From Mesotaenium endlicherianum (Eukaryota > Streptophyta > Zygnematophyceae > Zygnematales > Mesotaeniaceae): a stretch of DNA of 39,801 nucleotides. The notes beneath the pieces are model-generated. The model saw only the letters and a program-made list of their open reading frames with translations, did not search any database and was not told where the DNA came from. Shown here piece after piece: positions 8,968 through 18,511 of the stretch. Both the position numbers and the translations under genes were made by a program. How positions within the stretch are numbered: the stretch's first letter is position 1; the number at the start of each line of letters is the position of its first letter. The stretch is taken from assembly GCA_009602735.1 (NCBI GenBank), contig WELA01000937.1, forward strand, positions 97,259 through 137,059. Reading direction: 5' to 3'.

Positions 8968-11900
8968 CTGCGCGTCGCGACGGGGCAGATTGACGCAGTT
9001 GTCATGAGTGTNAAGGGTGAAAGGCCTTGTCATTACAAACCCGTAGAAATTTACAGAAGTGAAAATTGATGAGAAACAAAGAAGTTATGCCTATTCATAA
9101 TTTTTTACCTAAGTGCTCCTCCCTAGGAGGAAGCTACGGATCCTCCTAAGTGTTCGTCAAATCGTCCCTTCTAGAATATTCGTGAGTAAGCCAGATCAGT
9201 CTAGTCTGACGTGTTGGGCCGAATTGACGTCCACATACATGCATCGACATTACTAGAATATTCTATCTTAGAAGCGCTAGGCTAAACCGAAACTTCTAGG
9301 TAAATCGACCTAGTCGGCACTCCGCGTCAACCAAACTTACGTGAAGGTTCGAGTTCATTCTAACGGGCCAGATCGCTCGACGCTGTCGGTCAATCCGATG
9401 GTCGCGCTCACCGCGAATTAAGGACAGTCGTCAACCGACCTCAAAACTAATTAAACTTCAGAAATCCGTGACTCTCTCAATACTTGACCAAATTCGATGA
9501 ACTTTATATCAAAATGACCACAAAAATGCACTCTACATCAATATACAATCAAAACATACTTTCATGAAACTCAAAAATGCACTTTATAAACCTATGTCCT
9601 TACATCATCCCCCTCCTCAAGATGCGACGTCCTCGACGCATTCTGCAGATAACGTCTCAACTTACTCTTACAATGAGTCAAGTTGGCCTCTGGCTCCCAA
9701 GTGTTGTCATCCGCATGGAAGCCTTTTCACTTGACCAGATACTCTTGGACAAATCGTTGACCTCGCTTGACTCGTCGATCGCCGACAATTGCCTCCACTT
9801 CATACTCCAATACATCATCGATCTCGACCGGTGGTGGCGGTGTAAGTAGTCATCCTGGATGTCCTTCATTCGGGTCAACGTATGGCCGCAAACAACTGAC
9901 ATGGAACACATCATGGATACGCCAGCCTGAAGGAAGTTCCAACTTGTAGGCCACTTGATTCACCTGCTTGAGCACCACAAGGAGACCTGTAAACCGCGCC
10001 CGCAGTTTCCTCTTGCCTGTGAAAGGTAGGTTCTCTGTGAACAAGAGTACTTTGTCGCCCACATGGGATGTCACTTCCCTCCTGTGCTTGTTAGCATGCT
10101 TGACCTGCTCTTCCTGTGCCTTCCAAATACACGTCTTGGCCATATCCCAAGTCTTGGCCATCTGCTCCATAAAAACTTGTGTAGTAGGAACCTGAGTCTC
10201 CTTGGCCTTCTCCAACAAGATGTTCCTTGGATGATATACTTCTCGCCCATAAACCATAGCGAATGGTAACTGCTTGGTGGATCCCTGCATGCTGTTGTTG
10301 TTGGCAAACTTCAATCTTGGCAGCTTCTTGTCCCACTCTGAAGGGTCCTCCATAGTGAAACTCCTGAGCACCTCTTGCAGAGTTCTGTTGAGCCTCTCAC
10401 TCTGCCCATCTGTCTGAGGGTGATAGGAAGTGCTCATACTCAGCTTGGTCCCTATCAAAGTAAACAATGACCGCCAAAAATTGCTAGNATTGCTAGTGAA
10501 CCTTGGATCCCACTCTGAAACAATCACCTTCGGCAACCCATATAGCCTGAAAATCTGATCAACGAATAGCCGTGCCACATCCGCTGCCGTAGAAGTCTCC
10601 TTCATGGGAATGAAGTGAGCCATCTTGCTGAGTCTGTTAGACACAACCCATATTGCATCGTGCCCTTGACTACTGACTGGTAACGATGTGATGAAGTCCA
10701 TAGCAATCNAATGAAGTCCATAGCAATCTCCTCCCAAGGATATTCTGGAATAGGCAGGGGCTGCAATGTACCTCCCTTCTTTTGATTTGGTGTCTTGTTT
10801 CTCTGGCACGCATCCCAACTCCTGATCCAATCCTCGATGTCCTTGTCCATATTTCTCCAGTAGTATTCCCGCTTCAGCACGCTTGCCGTCTTCTCGCTTC
10901 CAAAATGTCCAGCATATAAGCATTCATGATGCTCCGCAAGTAGTAAGTCTCGTAGCTTCTTGATGTCAGGTACCACCACTCTGTTGGAATCACCATAATA
11001 CCATATGCCGTCCTTCTTCTGCATACTCGAGTTGGACTCAGCTGCTCCACCATCAGCAAACTCTGGGTCCTCCTCATAACCTCTCTGAAGCTTCTTCTTG
11101 AAGTCCATATTCTCCTTAATGACTGAAACAGCTGCAAGGTCACACCTCCTGGATAGAGCGTCTGCAGGGTTGATCTTCCCAGGTAAGTACTCAATCTTGT
11201 GGTCGAACTGTTGCAGAAACTCCATCCACCTTGCTTGTCTTGGTGTCAACGTTGGCTGCGTCATAAACTTCTCCAAGCTCTTGTGGTCGGTCTTGATGAA
11301 CACCTTCCGACCGTCCACATAACATCGCCAAATCCTCAAAGCCTGGATAATAGCCAACATCTCTCGCTCGTGTGCTGCATAGTTCTGCTCTGCAGGACTC
11401 AACTTTCTGCTCTCATATGCCACAGGCTGCAACCCTTTGCCCTGGTCTTGGAGAAGGATGGCTCCCACTGCAAAGTTTGATGCGTCCGTGATGATGGTGA
11501 AAGGAAGCTCTGGACTTGCAATTGCCAACACAGGTGCCTGTGTCAACAGCTCCTTAATCTTCTCAAATGCTTGCTGCTCCTTGTCACCCCATAGCCACTT
11601 CTCCTGCTTCTTCAACATGTCCGTGAGCGGTGCACACACCTTGGCAAATCCTTCAATGAAACGTCGATAATAATTCGCCATGCCGAGGAAACTCCTGAGT
11701 TGATGAATATCAGCAGGTACCGGCCAATCTCTGACTGCTTGCACCTTCTTCTGCTCCACCTTGACTCCTTCAGCTCCCACTATGTGTCCAAGAAACTCGA
11801 CCTCCTTGAGACAGAAGTCGCACTTGCTCATCTTCCCATACAGCTTTTGATCTCTCAAGACCTCCAACACCTTCCTCAGATGCCCCACATGCTCCTCCAA

Positions 11901-14900
11901 GGTCTTCGAATAGATCAGGATGTCGTCCAAAAATACCACCACAAACTGGTCCAAGTAGGGTCTGAAGATACTATTCATGAGTCCCATGAATGTAGCAGGT
12001 GCATTAGTCAATCCAAAAGGCATGACTGTGAACTCGAACAAACCATAGCGAGTTCTGAAAGCAGTCTTCTGAACGTCTCCTTCCGCAATCCGTACCTGGT
12101 GATAGCCACTCCTCAAATCGATCTTCGAGAAATACTTCGCCCCGACAAGCCTGTCAATCAACTCGTCCACTCGTGGAAGTGGGTACCTGTTCTTGATGGT
12201 GACCTTGTTGAGTGCCCGGTAGTCGACACACATCCTCATAGTCCCATCCTTCTTCTTCACAAATAAGACTGGCGCTGCAAATGGAGACTCGCTGGGTCGG
12301 ATGAATCCCTTCTCCAATAACTCTGTCAGTTGCTTCTTTAACTCATCCAACTCCGCAAACGATTGTCGATAGGCGGGTCTCACTGGTGGCTTGCTCCCTG
12401 GTTCCAACTCAATCTTGTGCTCCATAGCTCTCTGTGGAGGTAATCCTGCAGGTAGCTCCTCAGGAAATACGCACTTGAACTCCTCCAACAGCGCCTTAAT
12501 TTGGGCAGGCATCTCAGCAGGCTTCTTCTCTTGAGCAGTTGGGCTCTGCTCCTTCTGAGCAAGGGGATCAGACACCACTACTTGCTCCTCCGGCGATGTA
12601 CATTCGCCCAGGCTGTTAGGATTCACGCTTGCTCCATCTGATGACCTGGCCAGGGCCACCGAAACAAGGTACATCTCCTTCACCTGATTCGCCCTGCATA
12701 GCTTCTTAACTTGCAGGCTCGACAGAAGACAGTTACTTGTGGTCGTATCTACCTCCACCTGTTTCGCTGTCTCCATTCGACCATCACGCCCTTGGACTTT
12801 CACTTGTCCTGTGCTCCAGTGCACTTGAGGGTTGGCTTTCCTCAGCCATGGTCGGCCCAATATCACCTCATGGTGACCCAACTCTGCCTGCTCCATAACT
12901 TCCTTACTCCGGTGCCCCGCTACTTCCACGTGAATAGCTTCCGTAGGTGCACCACACTTGAGTCTCTGCCCATTCGCCAAAATTGCCTCCTTAGGCTCAT
13001 AATTCTTCTGCACAGGGATTCGCCACTTTTTCACCAGCTTCTTGTGCACAAAGTTTGCACTTGCGCCACTGTCGACCATGCACTTCGCCTTGTTGCCGTC
13101 GACTACTCCTTCCACGATAATAGGCTTGTCAACATCTCGTCTTCCGCTTCTTGGCAGGCTCCTGGGGATAACCTCCTTGTGAGTTCTTGTCTTCACGCCA
13201 GTAGACACCTCAAAACGACTTACTCGCGTCCTCCTTTTTCCTACTGTTGAGGTTGCTTCGCCTTCACATGACAGTCTTGAGCCAGATGTCCAAGCTTGCC
13301 GCAATTATAGCAGGGTCCTCTCGGCTTGAAATTCTATTGCCTGCGCTGGTACTGCACAAGTCCCAAACTGGACCTTGAACACTCGTGCTTGGCGCTTGAG
13401 ATCCAAAGTGTCGATATCCTCCAAAGTTGTGGCTGCCCCACTGCCTCTGACTATACTCCACAGCGTCGACCCTTGCTGCCAATGCCATCATTTTCCCAAG
13501 ACTGGTAGGGTCCTTGAGTGCCACTTCCTTGGCCACAGTTGGCTTGAGTCCTCTCTTGAACTTGTCCATCATCTCCGACTCGTGCATGGATGGACATTGA
13601 AGCACCAGCTCGTTGAAGCGCGATACATACTCTTGAACGCTTCCTTGCTGACGAAGGCGCACCAATAGATCTCGAGCGGTAGCCTCGGGTGCAATAGGTT
13701 GAAATTGCCTCTTCAAGCCTTCAAGAGCTGATCAACAGTAGCAAGAACTCCAGACAGCTGCTCTTCTTGTTCATACCAAGCTCCAGCACTCTTCTGCAGT
13801 AAAGTTATGACAAAGGCGACTTGCCTGTCGGGCGTGAGCGCAGAATACTCCATAAACTTCTTCACTCCAAAAATCCATTGATGAACAGGCGGCGATCCAC
13901 GCTCTCCAGTATACATTTCAGGCTTAGGCGCACGCACTCTCGATGCGGGTGGAATAACTAGTTGCACCACTGGGTTAACATGAATTGGTGGTACAACAGG
14001 TGTAGGTGCCGAACTCGTCGAAGCGGCGGTTCCAACAACAACTCGCACCATTCTCTCCACCTCCGCGCGCATATTTTGTTGAAACTGGGCATAGACTTCT
14101 CCTCCAATTGCATTCGCCATTTGCCTCAGCATCGCCTGCATTTCTTGTTGCTCTCTAATCATCGTTGGTGCTGCCTGCTGCATCGCGCGCTCAACATGCT
14201 CGACATGTTCGCCTCCTCCAGCTGCCGACTGCGACTCCATAATATAATATGCAAACTAGCCCAGCTCCGATACTAGATGAAAGGGGCAGAGTGCCCTAGT
14301 GGAAGCGTAGTGACTTACGAGGAAAAGAACTAGTTGCAATCATAGTAAAGAGTGCAGCGGCATATCACTAAGAAAGCTTAGGAAAATTACTCAACATTTT
14401 GAGTAACAAGAAACTGCTCACAAATGATGTAGGGTGAAAGACCTTGTCATTACAAACCCGTAGAAATTTACACAAGTGAAAACTGATGAGAAGCAAAGAA
14501 GTTATGCCTATTTATAATTTTTTGCCTAAGTGCTCCTCCCTAGGAGGAAGCTACGGATCCTCCTAAGTGTTCGTCAAATCGTCCCTTCCAGAATATTCGT
14601 GAGTAAGCCAGATCAGTCTAATTTGACATGTCGGGCCGAATTGACGTCCACATACATGCATCAACATTACTAGAATATTCTATCTTAGACGCGCTAGGCT
14701 AAACCAAAACTTCTAGGTAAATCGACCTAGTCGGCACTCCGCGTCAGCCGAACTTACGTGAAGGTTCGAGTTCATTTTAACGGGCCAGATCGCTCGACGC
14801 TCTCGGTCAATCCGACGGTCGCGCTCACCGCGAATTAAGGACAGTCGTCAACCGACCTCAAAACTAATTAAACTTCAGAAATCCGTAACTCTCTCAATAC

Positions 14901-17900
14901 TTGACCAAATTCGATGAACTTTATATCAAAATGACCACAAAAATGCACTTTACATTAATATACAATCAGAACATACTTTCATGAAACTCAAAAATGCACT
15001 TTATAAACCTATGACCTTACAAGACCCTTGTCACAAGGACCTGAGAGAAGGGCGGGAGGGGTGGGGGGAGATTAAGCACCTTCATCTGCAGGCTACCAAA
15101 GGCGGGGTTGATGAGGCGTCGCTGGCGCGCCCACAGCTCACCATCTGCCGTCACCAGGCTCCTCCCCAGGATGGGCAGGGTCTGGCGCGCAAAGTCAGTC
15201 TTGGGGTACATGCTGTTCTCCCCCGTCACCAGTATCTGTGCACACGCACAGGCGCGCACGCACGCACAGGCGCAGGCATGCACCACAAACCAACCAACCC
15301 CCCCCCCCACCTCCCCCCCCAACAAACAATTGCCCCTCCACACCCCGCCCCACCTAACCCAAACACCCACCCGTGCGGCCAAAACCAGCTTAGCAGGGCA
15401 CTGTCGGCTGTGCTCTGAGGGATTTGCGGGGCAGGAAGAAAGAGGAGAGGATTTAAGGCAAAGTTCTAGGTCAGGTTTTAGATCGGGTTTAAGGTCTCGT
15501 TTCAGGGCTCTGGCTGGTGCTACAGGTCTTACTGAAACTTTTCAAACATTCTGAGAAGGGTATGGAAACTCAAACGCCTGCGGCTGTTTATATAGTATAT
15601 CAACAAAAAGCACATATGTGACTAATCATGCACACAAGCTCTGATGAAGTAAAATCGATCGCCATCACCTGACGACCGTCTGTAGTTATTGTTCTTAAAT
15701 TCCTTCTTTGTAGACTCTGCATAAGCTATCCTTCTAACGTCCCTCCACTCCATACATCTGAAACTTTAATTCCACTACACCCTCTGGGAAGGATTCACCC
15801 ATATCATCAACTGCTGTGGTCGTGTTGGTCTTTATCGTTACGTTTCTTCTGCGAAGAAACTCTTCGAGTGTCTGGCATAGCCTCGGAGCAAACTCAGGAA
15901 CATAGCTCCCCCCTTCCACTCCAGGCCCCTCGTTCCATCGAGACATTGTCCTCCTATAAGATGTGGAACTCGCAGCTCTTGTGGCACACACCGTGCTCTT
16001 CATTGTGAAGTCGGTCAACATATCATCTGAACATCTCGTTGCCAACATTCCCATTTACTCGTGCGCAGAAAAGCATCGCATGCACGCTCTCCCCCCCCCA
16101 CCACCCCCCCCTCCCCCATCCGGTGCAGGCTGNNNNNNNNNNNNNNNNNNNNNNNNNCACCCCCCCCTCCCCCATCCGGTCCAGGCTGTGGGGCGCTCAG
16201 TCCGTCACCTTTTTAGACCTGAGCGCTTACCTCCCAAGCCCTAATCCTGACAAGAAGCCTTCATGTGAACCTCCAACCCTAAGCTCCGACCCTCAACTCA
16301 GGCCTTCATTCAGACCCCTCGCTACAAACGAGCAATTCCTACGACACCACACACCCACACAACCAAGATTCTGACTCTGCAACCCCTGGCCCTTCAACCC
16401 CCACCCTTCCATTCACTTTCAAATCTTTACTCTACAGTCCTAGCAGCCCCAGCAACTCTCACAGTACCCTTGCAGAACACATCCCTCACCCTAAACATCG
16501 GTTCTTTAAAGCGGGAACTTCAGCCCTCCTGAGGGTGCCAGCAGGCCTGCGCAAGGGCGGGGTGGGGGGGGAGGGCTGGGCAACGAGGCTCCCGAGTGGG
16601 CCAGGTTGCGTCACCTGGCGGGCCATGGCCGGGTACGCGATGACGAGGCGCGGGATGGGCCCAAATCCCATCAGGAAGAGGCTCCCCTGCGTCTGCATGG
16701 CCGCCAGCTGGAAGCCCATGAATGAATCGGGCCCGTCCTTTTTGCCGCCACTCCCATCAGAGGGCTGGGGATTGCGCGTCGCTGTCGCAAATCGACGCAT
16801 GTCGGGAGCTGCCCGATGAACGGCCTGTTTATTTTTTTTTCATCAAATAGTCATACATTTTGGTGTGATGTCCGCCCGCCCGCCCGCCCATCCGCCCATC
16901 ATCCATTAGTTGCCGGGTCAGCAGCAGTACAAGCCAAGGTCGTGGGCGTGCAAGCGTGCGCACACGCGCGCATGAGCGAGCATGTACTTGCGCGCGCATA
17001 CGTCGCGTGCGCGATGCGTGCGTGGCTGGTGTACATGAAGTGGCGTCGGGTGATGTCATCGACGACGCGAAAGAGTTTGGCACAGCCATGGGTGGACCTG
17101 CACACGCCTTTTACACGCCCACCTACGCATCTACACACGTGTTTTCACACAAGTGCTCGTGCATGTCCGAGTTCCTGCAGTTTGTTCTGCGACAATGCCA
17201 AGACCACCACGGCTGCTAGCATGGCAACACGTGTCCAAAGGAACTTTTGCAGATTCCGCGTGCCAAGATTTTGAATCCAGGGTGCGGCAGTTCTTGTGAG
17301 ATGTAATGTGTGAGATGGTGTATTATTGAGTAACGGTCATCTCATCTGTACAAACCTGCACCTTGGATGCAAGAATTGCAGATGTCTCGGAAAACACACA
17401 CACACACACACCACCACGCATACATACACACACATGCACGCATAACTGTTGATGTTTGTGTATGTAATGGCGAAAAGAGTCGGAGTCTTAATATTGGCCG
17501 CATGTTTAATGCACAAGCTGCGTATCTTCAGTTCATCCACACTTCTCTTGCACTGCCTGTGCATAAAATCACAAACGGGAGTTGTAAAATTTTGCGTGTA
17601 TACGAGCAATCTATATGCGTACCGCCTACATGCCCTTCCTCGCCATAAGAGCACACACGAGCGGTGTGCATGCATGAGTGCATACACGCCACGCATTCAT
17701 TCATGTGTTAGTACGTGTGACGAGCACACGTGCACATAGAGATTCAGGACACCAAGTTTCTGCTCGTCAAATTTTGTTCCTCCCTCTCTCCACAAAACAC
17801 CTCAAGCTTTTGCTGAAAGGCATCAAAAAGCACCAACTTCAAGTAAGCCAAAGCAAATACACTATCGATATATACATGTAGAGAGAGATAAGAAAAGCGC

Positions 17901-18511
17901 GATCATGACAATATGTGGATTTATACACAAGAGATGGATACATACACAAGAGATGCATGAATATGTATATACATACAGATATGTACGTGTAATACATCCA
18001 TATACATACATATACACATATATATATTCAGATATATACATATACACATATATATATATACACACACATTCGTTTGCATACATACTTATACACGCCCACG
18101 CACACACACTGAGACTTCATACGCAGCAGGTATCATCGCTAATCCTCTGCAACTGGATGACCCTACCTGAGTGATATGAGATACAGATAAAATGCTAGGA
18201 CCCTATTCTTACATACGGGCAAAAGGAAGGGGGGGGNGAAAATTAACTAAGAGAACCAGGGGTGCATCGGTCCTGGTTCCATGGAGGAACAAAAGAAGGA
18301 AAAAAAAACAGAATAGGGAGAAGAAAAGGATTGGTCACCTGAATGGCATGGTGGGTATGCCCTGGCGCCGGCACGCCTGCCAGATGCCATATGGCACCAC
18401 CACATAGCTCCACACCACCCACAGCAGAAGCCCACAGGTGGCGGACAGGAGGAGGGTAGAAACATCTGGCAATCTCGGAGGCACACTAAAAGTTGCCCAA
18501 AACTCTCCCAT
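8642..18511 (-). CDS. cytochrome P450, N-terminal half in four exons (gene span)
   Basis: A minus-strand P450 (haem-thiolate monooxygenase, normally ER-anchored), recognised from four exons at 18511-18339, 16750-16615, 15235-15080 and 8967-8642. In order they give a membrane anchor with a basic hinge ([11 protein letters not shown]), the beta-1 region ([16 protein letters not shown]), helix C with the WxxxR haem-propionate motif ([15 protein letters not shown]) and the helix E-G region ([18 protein letters not shown]). The wording resembles the CYP72 clan, but the subfamily is not decidable. The I-helix, ExxR and Cys-loop exons are absent, so the gene either continues beyond the left edge or is truncated. 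Intron 3 carries a Ty3 element; without it that intron would be only about 100 bp. Exons 3 and 4 join cleanly in phase 0. About 40 residues that P450s usually have between hinge and beta-1 look short, so a small exon may be missed. Confidence 0.85.
9013..9604 (-). repeat. 3' LTR of the minus-strand Ty3 element, U5 end missing
   Basis: It matches 14431-15021 of the 5' LTR. The 153 bp corresponding to 14278-14430 are absent. The break coincides with a single N at 9012, beyond which P450 intron sequence begins. Confidence 0.9.
9592..13304 (-). pseudogene. pol of the minus-strand element: PR, RT, RNase H, IN, chromodomain remnant
   Basis: The frame is open from 13304 through the DSGAS protease site (about 13070), the FLDDILIYS box (about 11930), RNase H and the integrase zinc region to about 10710. 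There an 18-bp duplication around an N (10691-10708 and 10711-10728) displaces the frame. A second seam at 10488 duplicates eight bases but keeps frame. The integrase core follows ([15 protein letters not shown]). In-frame TGA codons at 9852-9850 (CGA in the sister copy) and 9729-9727 (TGG in the sister copy) remove the chromodomain. Both fit C-to-T decay. Apart from seams, the polymerase part looks intact. Confidence 0.9.
13264..14240 (-). pseudogene. gag of the minus-strand element, frameshifted
   Basis: ATG at 14240 ([12 protein letters not shown]). The N-terminal half is open to about 13722, where one base is missing relative to the plus-strand copy. The second half is open from about 13716 until a 10-bp deletion near 13375, just before the zinc knuckle. 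The original frame then has a TAG at 13336-13334. The zinc-knuckle coding sequence is still visible but out of frame. Confidence 0.88.
14261..14276 (-). other. decayed primer binding site
   Basis: The minus-strand reading TAGTATCGGAGCTGGG sits where the sister copy has TGGTATCAAAGCAGGG. The second base is changed (TG to TA) and the ATCAA core is altered, so tRNA-Met priming would be impaired. Confidence 0.6.
14278..15021 (-). repeat. 5' LTR of the minus-strand Ty3 element
   Basis: 744 bp, with termini TG...CA when read on either strand. It carries the family TATA region, here TATAAATAGGC on the minus strand at about 14505-14515. It is complete. Confidence 0.93.
15080..15235 (-). CDS. P450 exon 3 (helix B'-C region)
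   Basis: The acceptor TGCACAG precedes 15235 and the donor GTGCTT starts at 15079. The exon has 156 bp, exactly 52 codons, in phase 0 at both ends. It begins [15 protein letters not shown] and ends [11 protein letters not shown]. The WARQR segment is the conserved helix-C W/R haem-contact motif. The LTR of the inserted Ty3 element begins only 58 bp downstream of the donor. Confidence 0.9.
15236..16614. other. P450 intron 2 with C-rich repeats and an assembly gap
   Basis: No gene is seen. The stretch contains CA/CG-rich repeats (15240-15290), poly-C-rich DNA (15298-15330) and the 25-N gap at 16133-16157, flanked by near-identical 31-bp C-rich sequences. Confidence 0.6.
16133..16157. other. 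25-base assembly gap between duplicated flanks
   Basis: The 31 bases before the gap and the 31 bases after it (CACCCCCCCCTCCCCCATCC and onward) differ at one position. Either a C-rich tandem repeat was unresolved or two overlapping contig ends were not merged. Confidence 0.9.
16615..16750 (-). CDS. P450 exon 2 (beta-1 region)
   Basis: The donor GTGACG follows ...YPAMARQ at 16615. The downstream phase 0 fits exon 3. The core [20 protein letters not shown] is the conserved region before helix B. The 5' end is uncertain. The acceptor giving the phase needed by exon 1 is GGGAG at 16752-16751, which is poor, so a further small exon upstream is possible. Confidence 0.7.
16751..18338. other. P450 intron 1 with microsatellites
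   Basis: No further exon could be identified with confidence. There is CA-rich repeat at 17395-17440 and a long alternating TA/CA tract at 17940-18115, including repeated ATACATATACACATATATAT blocks. A single N at 18237 lies in a poly-G run. Confidence 0.6.
17940..18115. repeat. compound TA/CA microsatellite
   Basis: Irregular alternating purine-pyrimidine sequence of TATA, TACA and CACA units. ORFs through it (Tyr/Ile/His-rich) are artefacts of the repeat. Confidence 0.9.
18339..18511 (-). CDS. P450 exon 1 (start codon and membrane anchor)
   Basis: ATG at 18511-18509 starts [21 protein letters not shown] hydrophobic helix ([20 protein letters not shown]) at about residues 22-44 is the ER anchor. 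It is followed by the basic hinge QACRRQG and the proline segment IPTMP. The donor is AG|GTGACC at 18338 (phase 2). The layout is typical of a microsomal P450 N-terminus. An upstream in-frame TTG would extend the frame, but the ATG fits better. Confidence 0.8.

Larger units (their letters stand above)
9013..15021 (-). mobile_element. Ty3/gypsy chromovirus, minus strand, truncated at its 3' LTR
   Basis: Same family as 1493-7644, with pol near-identical over most of its length, inserted in the opposite orientation within P450 intron 3. The 5' LTR is complete and the 3' LTR lacks about 150 bp next to the N at 9012. Gag is broken. Pol is open through protease, RT and RNase H, with interruptions further on, two of which are assembly seams. 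No target duplication can be checked because the left end is missing; the right flank is AGACC at 15022-15026. Confidence 0.93.
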
